A stretch of DNA of 64,000 bases from an uncultured SAR86 cluster bacterium (GCA_902578495.1 CACHCY010000001.1:251975-315974), one strand, 5' to 3'. Positions 1 to 9,311 are shown, counted from the first letter of the stretch. The notes: a model not told the origin generated them from the sequence alone. Numbers and translations are program-made.

Positions 1-491
1 ACATCATCTTTAGAAGAACCTTGAAGGCATTGGAAAATAGCAGAATGCTCAGAATCGAGAGGTATTATTTCTGATTGATATTTTTTAGCCTCATTCAATA
101 AGAATTCGCCGCACATTACCAGCGGCTCTTTATTAGCGATCAATACTCTTTTGCCATTTTTTATGGCCTCATGAGTTGCTTCAAGGCCAATTGCTCCTGA
201 AATTCCAACAACTACGATGTCTGCATTCATATCTCTAATCATTTCACTTTGGCCATCAGAGCCTCTATAAATTTTTATATCTGAGTTCTTTTCAATATGA
301 GTTTCTGAGAGAGAGCCTTCCTGTATGCAAATATTTTTAACTGAATATTTATTTGCCTGCTCGTGCAAAGCTTGAAAATTTTTATTTGCACTCAAGCCGA
401 TACACTTAAAATTGTCTTTATGAAGATCCAGCACTTCAAGCGTGCTTTTTCCAATAGATCCGGTTGATCCCAAAACAAGCACTGTTTTCAT
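1..491 (-). CDS. dxr: 1-deoxy-D-xylulose 5-phosphate reductoisomerase, N-terminal part (cut by window edge)
   Basis: This gene is not in the ORF track because it has no stop inside the window. Reading the minus strand from the ATG at 489-491 gives about 163 residues. They begin MKTVLVLGSTGSIGKST, the NADPH-binding motif of Dxr/IspC, and continue to VLIANKEPLV and PLDSEHSAIFQ; the Asp and Glu of DSEH are metal-binding active-site residues in this family. Dxr converts DXP to 2-C-methyl-erythritol 4-phosphate, the committed step of MEP isoprenoid synthesis. Its start overlaps the cdsA stop as ATGA, so it is the last visible gene of the rpsB-to-dxr operon. The isoprenoid product feeds UppS two genes upstream. 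The C-terminal half lies outside the window. Confidence 0.96.
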   Translation of the reverse strand, partial: MKTVLVLGSTGSIGKSTLEVLDLHKDNFKCIGLSANKNFQALHEQANKYSVKNICIQEGSLSETHIEKNSDIKIYRGSDGQSEMIRDMNADIVVVGISGAIGLEATHEAIKNGKRVLIANKEPLVMCGEFLLNEAKKYQSEIIPLDSEHSAIFQCLQGSSKDD

Positions 492-1111
492 TGAAGAACC
501 TCAAATAAAACAAAAAATACTGGAATACATAGGATGTGACTATCTATCCGATCTAACAGTCCTCCATGGCCAGGTATAAGGCTCCCTGTATCTTTTAAAT
601 TAGCTTGTCTTTTTATGGAGCTTATTAACAGGTCACCAAAAACAGATGCTGCTGCACAGATAAAGATCATAAGAGTAAGCATAACGACATCGAAATTTTT
701 TAATGAGTTTTGGAGAATCAACGTTATCATCAGAGAATTAATCACGACTGATGAAACTATTCCCCCGATCGTTCCCTCTAAAGTTTTATTGGGACTAATA
801 ATGGGGAATATTTTATTTCTGCCTAAAACTTTACCTGCAAAGAATGCAAATGCATCGGTGACAACTGAAATCATAACAGCTATCAAGATCAAGGATCGCT
901 CCATCTCATATAAATATAAACATAAGATTGCGGCTACTATAAGAATAAAAGCTAAAAAAGATTGAAGAGATAAAACTCTCAACTTGATAAGCTCATAAAT
1001 TGAAATGCCAAAAATAATTATCAATCCAAAGTTAAACAAAAAGGAAGGAGATAGTAGTATGTAAGCAAGAAAAAGGAATCCTAGAGCTATGCCCGATATC
1101 CATCTAATCAT
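488..1111 (-). CDS. cdsA: phosphatidate cytidylyltransferase (CDP-diglyceride synthase), short form
   Basis: This integral inner-membrane enzyme makes CDP-diacylglycerol from phosphatidate and CTP, the branch point of phospholipid synthesis. The CDS-family signature is at the C-terminal end: GDLLISSIKRQANLKD followed by GSLIPGHGGLLDRIDS. Several hydrophobic segments precede it. At 207 aa it is clearly shorter than the E. coli enzyme (about 285 aa); the missing part is N-terminal membrane segments, while the catalytic half is intact. It lies 2 nt after uppS and overlaps dxr by 4 nt, the usual uppS-cdsA-dxr order of Proteobacteria. A start farther upstream is not possible without running into uppS. 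Confidence 0.93.
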   Translation of the reverse strand: MIRWISGIALGFLFLAYILLSPSFLFNFGLIIIFGISIYELIKLRVLSLQSFLAFILIVAAILCLYLYEMERSLILIAVMISVVTDAFAFFAGKVLGRNKIFPIISPNKTLEGTIGGIVSSVVINSLMITLILQNSLKNFDVVMLTLMIFICAAASVFGDLLISSIKRQANLKDTGSLIPGHGGLLDRIDSHILCIPVFFVLFEVLQ

Positions 1112-1113
1112 TA

Positions 1114-1818
1114 TTATTCCTTTCCAAATCGTCTATATCTTTTAGAGAATTTATTTAATGCAGATTTAAAATTAGATAATTTAAAATCAGGCCACAGTAA
1201 TTTTGAGAAATACAACTCTGAGTATGATATTTGCCAAAGAAAGAAGTTACTTATACGAATTTCGTCTCCAGTTCTTATTAACAAATCTGGATCCGGTAAA
1301 TTAGAAGTCGATAGAAGATTAGAGAAGTCATCTTCATTTATTTTGTCTATATTTATTTTATGATCTTTCATTTTCTTTATAGCATTCAGAATATCCCATC
1401 TACCACCGTAACTTATGGCAACATTAAAATTAAGTTTTGGTTTCTTGGCTTGAGTATCCTTCATGGCAGAATTAATTTGAGACACAAGAGATTTGGAGAA
1501 ACGAGGGATGTCACCAATAAAATTTAGCTGAACCTTATTTTCAATTAATTCTGGGACTTCCTTAATTATTGATTGAAGAAAGAGTTTCATTAAATCTGAA
1601 ACGTCTGAAGCAGATCTTTTCCAATTTTCTGTGCTGAAAGCAAATACAGATAAATGGGTTATTTCAGATTTTGCTGAATACTTAACAATGTCTCTTAATC
1701 GATTTACTCCCTGCTTATGGCCTTCAATTGTCTTTAGATTCCTTTGCCTTGCCCATCTTGAGTTTCCATCCATTATTATGGCCACATGACGAATCTTATT
1801 GGATGAATTACTCATCAT
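1114..1818 (-). CDS. uppS: undecaprenyl diphosphate synthase (cis-prenyltransferase)
   Basis: UppS/IspU condenses isopentenyl diphosphate onto farnesyl diphosphate to give the C55 carrier used for peptidoglycan and surface polysaccharide. The catalytic motif HVAIIMDGNSRWA is near residue 11, FAFSTENW near 70, and the C-terminal substrate-binding segment RTGDEIRISNFFLWQ near 192. The length of 234 aa is normal. There are two adjacent Met codons at the start (MMSNSS), so the true start could be 3 nt later. It is flanked by frr (5-nt gap) and cdsA (2-nt gap) in one operon. Confidence 0.96.
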   Translation of the reverse strand: MMSNSSNKIRHVAIIMDGNSRWARQRNLKTIEGHKQGVNRLRDIVKYSAKSEITHLSVFAFSTENWKRSASDVSDLMKLFLQSIIKEVPELIENKVQLNFIGDIPRFSKSLVSQINSAMKDTQAKKPKLNFNVAISYGGRWDILNAIKKMKDHKINIDKINEDDFSNLLSTSNLPDPDLLIRTGDEIRISNFFLWQISYSELYFSKLLWPDFKLSNFKSALNKFSKRYRRFGKE

Positions 1819-1823
1819 GGAAA

Positions 1824-2381
1824 CTAAATTTCAAGTAAGTCTTTCTCTTTTAATTCAAGTAATTGCTCAACTTTGGAAATAAAATCGTCAGTCAGATTCT
1901 GAATAATTTCTTGGCCGCGCCTTTCATCATCTTCGCTAATTTCTTTTTCTTTAAGATATTCTTTTAGCAGCCCGTTAGCATCTCTTCTCTGATTTCTTAA
2001 AGCGATTTTTGAATTTTCTGCTTCTGATTTTGCTACTTTAATTAGATCTCTTCTAGTTTCCTCAGTTAAATCTGGAAGAATGACTCTTATAACTTCACCT
2101 GAAGTAGCAGGATTGATACCTAAGTCAGATGACTGAATTGCTTTCTCTATATCAGGCACTAAGTTTTTTTCCCAAGGAGAAATTAACAATGTTTTTGCGT
2201 CTTGAACAGAAATGTTACTTACTTGGGAAAGTGGTGTCATAATCCCATAATAATCAATTTGTATGGCGTCTAGCAGAGAAGGATTGGCCCTGCCCGTTCT
2301 TATTTTTTGTAATGAACTTTCAAGAGATGAAATGCTTTTTTCCATTCTCTCTAGAGTCTCTTGTTTTATTTCTTCTAACAT
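1824..2381 (-). CDS. frr: ribosome recycling factor
   Basis: RRF splits post-termination ribosomes together with EF-G and IF3. At 185 aa it matches the family length exactly. Recognisable blocks are KIRTGRANPSLLD near residue 27, the central SPWEKNLVPDIEKAI region, and the long helix ending VRRD-like with SEDDERRGQEIIQ. The middle holds the expected beta domain (PLSQVSNISV). It sits between pyrH (1-nt gap) and uppS, the standard order rpsB-tsf-pyrH-frr. Confidence 0.97.
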   Translation of the reverse strand: MLEEIKQETLERMEKSISSLESSLQKIRTGRANPSLLDAIQIDYYGIMTPLSQVSNISVQDAKTLLISPWEKNLVPDIEKAIQSSDLGINPATSGEVIRVILPDLTEETRRDLIKVAKSEAENSKIALRNQRRDANGLLKEYLKEKEISEDDERRGQEIIQNLTDDFISKVEQLLELKEKDLLEI

Positions 2382-2382
2382 A

Positions 2383-3093
2383 TTAATTTTTAAGTAATGT
2401 ACCTATTTTTTCTCCAGATATTGCTTTTTCAAATCCGTCCTTTTCATCAGCATTGAATACTCTAACTTGTAAATTATTATCTCTGCAAAAGCAAAGAGCA
2501 GTTTGATCCATTACTTGAAGGTTTTGATTAATTGCATCATCAAAAGTTAAGTTTTTAAATTTTTTGGCCTTTGGATTATCTTTTGGATCCTTATCATAAA
2601 CTCCATCTACGCTGGTTGCTTTTAACATAAAATCTACTTCCAGTTCATTTGCTCTTATGCTTGCAGTTGAATCCGTGGTGAAAAGAGGATTTCCTATTCC
2701 CCCAACTAAGAGGACAACTTTTTCGTTCATAAGAGCATTTAAAGCATCTTCGGTATTATAAGCTTGGACAAAGTTTCCAATAGCAAATGAGGAGAAAAGT
2801 TTATTTGAATGGCCTTTTTCTCTAAGGAAGTTTGATAAAGCTATCCCATTCATAATGGTAGATAACATTCCTATGTAGTCTGCAGACACTCTATCGATTT
2901 TTATGTCTTTGAGATCTCTTCCTCGAAAAATATTTCCTCCTCCTAAGACTATCCCTAGTTGAATTTTTTTTTGTTTAGTAAAGTCAATAGCTGAAGATAT
3001 TCTTTCAAACGTTTTTTCATCAAAACCTTTTTCCTTTTTCCCAGCAAACCACTCTCCACTGAGCTTTAGAAGAACTCGTTTTGCTGATGCCAT
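2383..3093 (-). CDS. pyrH: UMP kinase
   Basis: PyrH is a cytosolic hexameric amino-acid-kinase-fold enzyme that phosphorylates UMP to UDP, the entry to UTP and CTP pools. Sequence signs are KRVLLKLSGEWFAG at the N-terminus, the glycine-rich GIVLGGGNIFRGR loop near residue 47, and TDSTASIRANELEVDFMLKAT near 140. In length (236 aa) it is close to the E. coli protein. It abuts tsf with no intervening base and precedes frr by 1 nt, so all are probably translated from one mRNA. Confidence 0.97.
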   Translation of the reverse strand: MASAKRVLLKLSGEWFAGKKEKGFDEKTFERISSAIDFTKQKKIQLGIVLGGGNIFRGRDLKDIKIDRVSADYIGMLSTIMNGIALSNFLREKGHSNKLFSSFAIGNFVQAYNTEDALNALMNEKVVLLVGGIGNPLFTTDSTASIRANELEVDFMLKATSVDGVYDKDPKDNPKAKKFKNLTFDDAINQNLQVMDQTALCFCRDNNLQVRVFNADEKDGFEKAISGEKIGTLLKN

Positions 3094-3936
3094 TTAAGAA
3101 TTTTGAAGTTGTGCTTGGACTTCGGAAGCAAAGTCCTTTTGCTCTACTTCTATTCCCTCGCCTACTTCTATACGTATAAATTCAACAATAGAGTTCTTAT
3201 GATCATTAAGAATATTTTCAATTGAAGTTGAAGGATCTTTAACAAAAGGCTGTTTAAGGAGACTTATTTCAGATAGAAATTTATTTAACCTACCCTCGAT
3301 CATTTTCTCAATAATTTCTTCTGGCTTATTTGTATCTTCAACTTGAGCCTTTAAAATTTGTTTTTCTTTCTCAATTGTTTCAGAGTCTACATCTTCTGGA
3401 GATAGAAATTTGGGATTGGATGCTGTGACGTGCATAGCTATATCCTTTCCTAATTCTTCATTGTCATCCTTAAGAGAAACTAGAGCACCGACCTTTCCGT
3501 TGCTATGGATGTATGAATACAAGTTATCTCCTCCGATAGATTCCTTTTTTCTGATAATTACATTTTCTCCAACCTTTTGAACAAGGCTTTGTCTTTCTGA
3601 TTCAAGGTCATCTGATATTTCTTCTACAGATTTCAAATCATTCTCTAAACAGTAATTTAAAACTTCTTGGCAAAAAGTTTTAAAGTTTTCATCTTTAGCA
3701 ACGAAATCAGTCTCGCAGTTAACTTCAACCATTAGATTGTTGGCTGTTAGCAATAGGCCTTCAACAGCTGTTCTAGAAGCTTTTTTCTCTGCTTTTAAGT
3801 TGCTATTAATTTTTAGATATTCCACAGCCTCGTCAAGATTTCCTCCTGTTTCCTTGAGGGCGGCTTTGCATTCCATAATTCCAAGACCAGTTTTATCTCT
3901 GAGAGATTTTACATCTGCAGCTTTGATTTCAGTCAT
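3094..3936 (-). CDS. tsf: translation elongation factor Ts
   Basis: EF-Ts is the GDP/GTP exchange factor for EF-Tu. The N-terminal UBA-like region KSLRDKTGLGIMECKAALKE is diagnostic, followed by the EF-Tu-contacting VEVNCETDFVAKDENF segment near residue 71. The length of 280 aa is typical. It starts inside the last codons of rpsB (4-nt overlap), indicating translational coupling of the S2/EF-Ts pair. Its partner tuf is far away at 49.9-51.1 kb. Confidence 0.97.
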   Translation of the reverse strand: MTEIKAADVKSLRDKTGLGIMECKAALKETGGNLDEAVEYLKINSNLKAEKKASRTAVEGLLLTANNLMVEVNCETDFVAKDENFKTFCQEVLNYCLENDLKSVEEISDDLESERQSLVQKVGENVIIRKKESIGGDNLYSYIHSNGKVGALVSLKDDNEELGKDIAMHVTASNPKFLSPEDVDSETIEKEKQILKAQVEDTNKPEEIIEKMIEGRLNKFLSEISLLKQPFVKDPSTSIENILNDHKNSIVEFIRIEVGEGIEVEQKDFASEVQAQLQNS

Positions 3937-4811
3937 TCTTTTACCTCATTAGATTCTTTCTGTTCTAATACAGATTCATTTTCCTCAGAAACATTCTCAG
4001 CTGGAGATTCTTCCTTAGCTTGTTTTTTTTCCTTTGCATCTGAAGAAGTTTTGGCATCTACCTTTTCTTTCTTGTCAAGATCGGATTTCTTTACAATAAC
4101 TGGACCATCACCATCGGCTCTGATGCCTGTGGCTTTCTCGGCTCCTTCAAGGCAAGCATTTGAGACTAATCTAGAAAGTAAAGAGATAGACCTTATGGCA
4201 TCATCATTTCCAGGAATAATATAATCTACTGAATCAGGATCAGAGTTTGTATCTACAAGACCAACAATAGGAATCCCCATTTTTTTAGCTTCAGCTACAG
4301 CAATTTTCTCATTCTCTACGTCGACAATGAATAAAGCTTCTGGAAGTCCTCCCATATTCTTTATTCCTCCAATAGATCTTTCCAGTTTATCCATTTCCTT
4401 TTTTAGCTTTAAAACCTCTTTTTTTGTGTATTGGTTAAACTTACCTTCTTCTTCCTGAGATACTAAAAACTCATATCTTCTTATTGAGGCTCTAATTGTT
4501 TTATAGTTTGTCAGCATTCCTCCCAGCCATCTGTGATTTACATAAGGCATACTGCACCTTTCTGCTTCTTGTCTTATGACTTCTCTTGCTGATCTTTTGG
4601 TTCCAACAAATAGAATTCTATTATTCGAGGATGCAATTTTTTTGCAAAAGTCTAGAGATGGCTCCAAGCAATCTAGAGTCTTTTGTAAATCAATTATGTG
4701 TACCTTGTTTCTAGAACCAAAAATGAATTTCTCCATCTTAGGATTCCAAAACCTTGTTTGATGTCCGAAATGGACACCTGCTTTAAGCATCTGTTCTATG
4801 GATATTTCCAT
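3933..4811 (-). CDS. rpsB: 30S ribosomal protein S2 with extended charged C-terminal tail
   Basis: S2 is recognised by MLKAGVHFGHQTRFWNPKM at the N-terminus, NHRWLGGMLTNYKTI near 93 and VGLVDTNSDPDSVDYIIPGNDDA near 190. The ribosomal domain ends around residue 230. The remaining roughly 55 residues are a Lys/Glu/Ser/Ala-rich, probably disordered tail, so the protein is 292 aa against 241 in E. coli. A good Shine-Dalgarno (AAAGGAGC) lies just upstream of the ATG. It is the first gene of the rpsB-tsf-pyrH-frr-uppS-cdsA-dxr operon, and the 158-bp upstream gap probably carries its promoter and leader. Confidence 0.96.
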   Translation of the reverse strand: MEISIEQMLKAGVHFGHQTRFWNPKMEKFIFGSRNKVHIIDLQKTLDCLEPSLDFCKKIASSNNRILFVGTKRSAREVIRQEAERCSMPYVNHRWLGGMLTNYKTIRASIRRYEFLVSQEEEGKFNQYTKKEVLKLKKEMDKLERSIGGIKNMGGLPEALFIVDVENEKIAVAEAKKMGIPIVGLVDTNSDPDSVDYIIPGNDDAIRSISLLSRLVSNACLEGAEKATGIRADGDGPVIVKKSDLDKKEKVDAKTSSDAKEKKQAKEESPAENVSEENESVLEQKESNEVKE

Positions 4812-4969
4812 ATTTAGCTCCTTTTGTTATGGCATGACGCCGGGTTATTCTTCCTTGGATCAGATATTTAACTGCTTCGAAGCAAAGCAGCACCCAAATA
4901 TTCGATTTATCCAAGCGTGTTTTTAAGCTTTCGCGAGTGTTTTATATCACAACTGAATATAAAGGAAAA
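4812..4969 (-). promoter_or_regulatory. rpsB promoter and leader region
   Basis: This 158-bp gap between dapB and rpsB is one of the longest in the window. On the minus strand a TATAAA box is followed by a GC-rich discriminator (ACTCGCG), as at growth-rate-controlled ribosomal promoters; the matching -35 is weak. Farther downstream is a perfect 12-bp palindrome, TGCTTCGAAGCA (4873-4884), within a sequence able to form a CTGCTT/AAGCAG stem. S2 represses its own mRNA through a structured leader in E. coli, so a leader element is plausible here. The fold itself was not computed. Confidence 0.4.
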
Positions 4970-5689
4970 CTAATTATTCAATGCATCTTGAACTGAATAT
5001 ATTCCAGGGGATTTACGATGAATCCATTCAATTAAATTTAGAGCCCCTAAAGCAAACGCTTTTCTATCAAGTGCCTTATGCTCTAGAGATAGAATCTCGT
5101 CCTCAAGATATATATTAATTTTATGAGTGCCTACAGAAGATTCATCTCGATTTGAAATTATTTCAATTTCATTAACATTAAATAGTTCTATTAACTCCTT
5201 TTTTAACATCAAAGCGGTGCCTGAAGGGGTATCAATTTTTTTATTATGATGAGTTTCTTCGATATTAATTCTTTTCAAAGAAAGCTTTTTTTCAGAAACG
5301 TAATTTAATAAATTGCTCAAAAAGGCTATCCCGATACTTAAATTAGGTGCGGCTAAAACAGGAATTGATAGACTTTTATCATTAAAAATCTCCCTGAAAT
5401 CTCCTTTTCCAGTTGAAGCAACAATTAAGCTAGCACCAATTAGTTCGCATTTTTCTTTAATTTTTATCAAATCTAGCGAAGTAGAACAATCAATTACGAC
5501 ATCAGCATCGGTGAGGTCGTTTAAGTCAGAAATGATTTGAACTCCCTGTGAGCTTAAGTTTATATTTGAAGAGTCCTCCCTGCTACTGACTAAACCCCCT
5601 ATTAAGCTTATGTTTGATACTTTTTTTACCTCATCAACAATGCTAGATCCTAGTCGTCCTGAAATACCGCATATGAATAATTTAATCAT
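4970..5689 (-). CDS. dapB: 4-hydroxy-tetrahydrodipicolinate reductase
   Basis: DapB reduces HTPA with NAD(P)H in the diaminopimelate/lysine pathway, supplying peptidoglycan. The N-terminal Rossmann motif is reduced to [13 protein letters not shown]. The catalytic and substrate-binding segment is [20 protein letters not shown] near residue 143: a His-His pair, Lys, and the PSGTA loop that holds the dicarboxylate. Its length of 239 aa is slightly short compared with 270. The start overlaps the dnaJ stop as ATGA, preserving the dnaK-dnaJ-dapB order of pseudomonads. The carAB genes that follow dapB there are absent here. Confidence 0.95.
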   Translation of the reverse strand: MIKLFICGISGRLGSSIVDEVKKVSNISLIGGLVSSREDSSNINLSSQGVQIISDLNDLTDADVVIDCSTSLDLIKIKEKCELIGASLIVASTGKGDFREIFNDKSLSIPVLAAPNLSIGIAFLSNLLNYVSEKKLSLKRINIEETHHNKKIDTPSGTALMLKKELIELFNVNEIEIISNRDESSVGTHKINIYLEDEILSLEHKALDRKAFALGALNLIEWIHRKSPGIYSVQDALNN

Positions 5690-6765
5690 TGCCCTCTCAT
5701 AAAATCCCTAGCGTTTTCAAACCATGATTTCTCTTTGGGAGAATTCTTATCTTTATCGAATGATTCTTTAAGTTGCTCAAGAAGTTTTTTTTGCTCTGAC
5801 GATATATTGATTGGAGTTTCAATCTGCACCCTCACTAATATATCCCCTTTTGATGCTCCATTAATAGGCCTGATTCCCTTACCTTTAAGTCTCATCAATT
5901 TATGACTCTGCGTTCCTGAAGGGATTTTTAACTTAACCTTTCCTTCTAAAGTTGGAACTTCAACTTCTCCTCCAAGAACGGCATCGATGTAATTTATTGG
6001 TATCTCACAATAAAGATGTCTTCCATCTCTTTGAAATATTTTATGTTCCTGAATGTCTACCGAGATGAAAAGATCTCCATTGGGATTATTGCCGTATCCG
6101 GGCTCGCCTTCTCCTGAAAGTCTTATTCTATCTCCCAAATCAATTCCTGCAGGTATTTTCACTGATAAGGTTTTATCTTTTTTGATATATCCCTGACCAT
6201 GACAAATATTGCAATTAGGATCGTGTATCTCTCCTTCTCCTCTGCATTGAGGACAAGTTTGTTGCATCGAAAAAAAACCTTGTTGCATCCTTACAACTCC
6301 TGCTCCAGAACAATAAGAACAAGTAGAAAACTTACCAGAACATCTTTCCTTTGATGGGATTTGAAGACTAACCTCCGTTCCCCTTACAGCTTCCTCAAGC
6401 GAAATGCTCAAATTGTAAGCTAGATCTGCACCGCTCGATCTCGATCTACCCCTTGTAGATCCTCCAAAAATATCTGAAAAAATATCTCCAAAAATATCAC
6501 TAAAGGCATCTGCAGCACCCTGCGCACTTGAATATTGAGAATTTACTCCCTGGTGGCCAAAGTTATCATAGGCTTGTCTTTTTTGATCATCTGAAAGAAT
6601 TTCATATGCCTCAGATAGTTCCTTGAATTTATCCGCAGCCTCCTGATCATCAGGATTTCTATCCGGATGATATTTCATTGCTAATTTTCTATAAGCTTTT
6701 TTAAGCTCATCTTTTGAGGAAGATCTAGAGACTCCCAAAACATCATAGTAGTCTCGTTTACTCAT
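5686..6765 (-). CDS. dnaJ: chaperone DnaJ (Hsp40) with one degenerate zinc motif
   Basis: DnaJ delivers clients to DnaK and stimulates its ATPase. The J domain covers residues 1-70 with the HPD tripeptide in [10 protein letters not shown], then a short Gly/Phe region, the zinc-finger domain around 140-205 and two C-terminal beta domains. Normally four CxxCxGxG repeats bind two zincs. Here three are intact ([24 protein letters not shown]) but the first has shrunk to RCSGKFST, with a single Cys and about eight residues deleted. It follows dnaK by 16 nt and overlaps dapB by 4 nt. Length is 359 aa. Confidence 0.97.
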   Translation of the reverse strand: MSKRDYYDVLGVSRSSSKDELKKAYRKLAMKYHPDRNPDDQEAADKFKELSEAYEILSDDQKRQAYDNFGHQGVNSQYSSAQGAADAFSDIFGDIFSDIFGGSTRGRSRSSGADLAYNLSISLEEAVRGTEVSLQIPSKERCSGKFSTCSYCSGAGVVRMQQGFFSMQQTCPQCRGEGEIHDPNCNICHGQGYIKKDKTLSVKIPAGIDLGDRIRLSGEGEPGYGNNPNGDLFISVDIQEHKIFQRDGRHLYCEIPINYIDAVLGGEVEVPTLEGKVKLKIPSGTQSHKLMRLKGKGIRPINGASKGDILVRVQIETPINISSEQKKLLEQLKESFDKDKNSPKEKSWFENARDFMRGQ

Positions 6766-6781
6766 TGGAACTGATAAGAAT

Positions 6782-8704
6782 CTATCTAGATTCTTCTTTT
6801 ACTTCTTCAAAATCAGCATCAACAACATTTTCTTCATTCGATCCCTGATTATCGCTATCATTAGCTTGATCAGCTCCCTGTGATTCTTGTTGCTGTTCGG
6901 CATAAAGTCTTTGTGCCATTGATGAGGAAGCATCTGTTAAAGCTTTAGTTTTCTCTTCTATGCTGTCTTTATCATCTCCCTTTAGAGCCTCTTCTAAATC
7001 TGAAATGGCAGCCTCAATAGCAGATTTTTCATCTTCTGAAACTTTATCTTTGGATTCTTCCAGAGTTTTTTTACAACCATGAATAAGAGTATCTGCAGTA
7101 TTCCTAGCGTTTACCAGTTCCTCAAACTTCTTATCGTTATCAGCGTTCGCTTCGGCATCTGAAACCATTTTTTCTATCTCGTCTTCAGATAATCCTCCGG
7201 ATGCCTGAATAGTGATCTTTTGCTCTTTGCCAGTTGCTTTGTCTTTGGCTGAAACATTTAATATTCCGTTTGCATCGATATCGAAAGCTACCTCAATTTG
7301 CGGCATGCCTCTAGGAGCAGGAGCAATACCGTCCAGATTGAAAAGACCTAATTGCTTATTATCAGCAGCTTGTTTTCGCTCTCCTTGAACAACGTTTACT
7401 GTCACTGCTGTTTGATTGTCTTCTGCAGTGGAAAAAATTTGAGATTTATTAGTAGGGATAGTTGTATTTTTCTCTATTAATGGAGTTGCAACACCACCTA
7501 AAGTTTCTATCCCAAGCGTTAAAGGAGTTACATCCAACAAAAGGATATCTGTAACATCTCCTGCTAAAACCGCACCTTGAACTGCTGCGCCCATAGCGAC
7601 CGCTTCATCAGGATTAATGTCCTGTCTTGGCTCTTTCCCAAAAAATTCTTTAACTTTTTCTTGAACAAGAGGCATTCTAGTCTGACCGCCAACTAAAATT
7701 ACATCAGATATGTCAGATGGAGATAAGCTAGCATCTTTCATTGCAATTTCAACGGGCTTTATGCTTCTTTCTACCAATTCTGATACTAAAGATTCGAATT
7801 TAGCTCTAGTGATTTTATAGAGTAGATGTTTTGGCCCTGAAGAATCTGCAGTTACATAAGGAAGATTGATTTCAGTTTGCTGATTAGATGACAATTCTAT
7901 TTTTGCTTTCTCGGCAGCTTCTTTTAATCTCTGAAGCGCAGCAGGATCTGCTTTTAGATCAACGCCCTGATCTTTTTTAAATTCATTAACCAAATAATCT
8001 ATTATTGCAATATCAAAATCCTCTCCACCAAGAAATGTATCTCCGTTTGTGGAAAGAACCTCGAATTGTTTTTCTCCTTCGACCTCAGCAAGTTCAATAA
8101 TAGAAATATCAAATGTCCCTCCTCCTAAATCATATACAGCAATTTTCTGATCAGAGGTTTTTTTATCTAAACCAAAAGCAAGTGCAGCAGCTGTAGGTTC
8201 ATTGATAATTCTCTTGACATCAAGGCCGGCTATTTTCCCAGCATCTTTAGTGGCTTGACGTTGAGAGTCATTGAAATATGCAGGAACAGTGATGACTGCC
8301 TCTTTGACTTCTTGCCCTAGATATTCTTCAGCTCTTTTCTTTAAGGTTCTGAGAATTTCGGCAGAAACTTGTTGTGGTGCTAAGCCTTTTCCACCTGCTT
8401 CGACCCAAGCATCACCGTTATCTGCTTTAATGATTTTAAATGGCACCATGTCTTTATCCTTTGACACAACATCATCTTCAAATCTTCTACCTATAAGTCT
8501 TTTTATGGCATATAGAGTATTTTCTGGGTTAGTTACAGACTGCCTTTTAGCACTCTGTCCGACTAGAATCTCATCCGTATAAGCCACAACAGATGGTGTT
8601 GTTCTTGCTCCTTCTGAATTTTCAATAACTTTTGCTTGGTTACCTTCCATTACAGCAACACAAGAATTAGTGGTTCCTAAATCAATTCCTATAACTTTAG
8701 ACAT
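6782..8704 (-). CDS. dnaK: chaperone DnaK (Hsp70)
   Basis: DnaK is the ATP-dependent Hsp70 of the DnaK-DnaJ-GrpE machine. The nucleotide-binding domain shows [13 protein letters not shown] (residues 5-17), [13 protein letters not shown] near 190 and [11 protein letters not shown] near 337. The interdomain linker DVLLLDVTP-like segment appears as [14 protein letters not shown], followed by the substrate-binding domain and lid. The C-terminus ends [14 protein letters not shown], the EEVD-like tail typical of bacterial DnaK. Length is normal at 640 aa. A Shine-Dalgarno AAAAGGAG precedes the ATG. The 52-bp gap to grpE holds a 6-bp inverted repeat but no U-run. Confidence 0.98.
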   Translation of the reverse strand: MSKVIGIDLGTTNSCVAVMEGNQAKVIENSEGARTTPSVVAYTDEILVGQSAKRQSVTNPENTLYAIKRLIGRRFEDDVVSKDKDMVPFKIIKADNGDAWVEAGGKGLAPQQVSAEILRTLKKRAEEYLGQEVKEAVITVPAYFNDSQRQATKDAGKIAGLDVKRIINEPTAAALAFGLDKKTSDQKIAVYDLGGGTFDISIIELAEVEGEKQFEVLSTNGDTFLGGEDFDIAIIDYLVNEFKKDQGVDLKADPAALQRLKEAAEKAKIELSSNQQTEINLPYVTADSSGPKHLLYKITRAKFESLVSELVERSIKPVEIAMKDASLSPSDISDVILVGGQTRMPLVQEKVKEFFGKEPRQDINPDEAVAMGAAVQGAVLAGDVTDILLLDVTPLTLGIETLGGVATPLIEKNTTIPTNKSQIFSTAEDNQTAVTVNVVQGERKQAADNKQLGLFNLDGIAPAPRGMPQIEVAFDIDANGILNVSAKDKATGKEQKITIQASGGLSEDEIEKMVSDAEANADNDKKFEELVNARNTADTLIHGCKKTLEESKDKVSEDEKSAIEAAISDLEEALKGDDKDSIEEKTKALTDASSSMAQRLYAEQQQESQGADQANDSDNQGSNEENVVDADFEEVKEESR

Positions 8705-8756
8705 AACTTTTATCTCCTTTTAACCCTAAATATGGCTTTTTTAGGAAAAAACAAGA

Positions 8757-9311
8757 TTAATGCGGGATTTTATTTACTACTACAAGGGCAGGCCTGATAA
8801 GTCGATCATTTAATATGCAGCCTTTTTGCGCAACGGATAAAATAATGTTATTTCCTTTATCCTTATCATTTGAAGTTGATATAGCTTCATGCAATTTTGG
8901 ATCAAATTCATCACCTAAAGGATCTAAAAGAACTATTCCGTTTTTACCGAGAACATTTTCCAACTCTCTCAAAATCAATTCGTAACCATCCGCAGGAATA
9001 GTATTTTCTTCCGTTTTAAAATCTAGGTTTCTAAATAGATTATCAATAACTGAGAGCAAGTCTTTCATAAATGACTCTAAGCCGAATATTCTTGCGCGTG
9101 CAATGTCATTTTGAGCAGATTTTCGTGTATTGATCATTTCTGCTTGAAGTCTCATCATCTGATCTTCAAGCAAGGAAATTTTTTCTTCAGCCGAAGGCTC
9201 GACCTCTTCTTCTAGGCCTGATTCTTCATCCGGTTGTTCAATATTATCTTGAACCTCTTCAAACTCTGAGACATCATCCTGATTAACTTTAGAGTCTTTC
9301 TTTTTAGTCAT
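8757..9311 (-). CDS. grpE: nucleotide exchange factor GrpE
   Basis: GrpE releases ADP from DnaK. The protein has an acidic, disordered N-terminus (about 45 residues), then a coiled-coil segment (EEKISLLEDQMMRLQAEM), and the family's C-terminal beta domain with LIRPALVVVNK at the end. The length of 184 aa is normal. Its start lies 8 nt inside the end of fur, so no independent intergenic promoter exists. No sigma-32 consensus was seen upstream. Confidence 0.95.
   Translation of the reverse strand: MTKKKDSKVNQDDVSEFEEVQDNIEQPDEESGLEEEVEPSAEEKISLLEDQMMRLQAEMINTRKSAQNDIARARIFGLESFMKDLLSVIDNLFRNLDFKTEENTIPADGYELILRELENVLGKNGIVLLDPLGDEFDPKLHEAISTSNDKDKGNNIILSVAQKGCILNDRLIRPALVVVNKIPH

Noticed and set aside
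615-965. ORF of 116 aa opposite cdsA
   Set aside because: Shadow of cdsA with low-complexity composition and no family features; the same applies to other antisense ORFs such as 41565-42041, 44356-44949 and 8271-8582.
8725-8745. Inverted repeat CCTAAA/TTTAGG between grpE and dnaK as a terminator
   Set aside because: Only 6 bp, AT-rich and not followed by a U-run; grpE and dnaK are expected to be co-transcribed.
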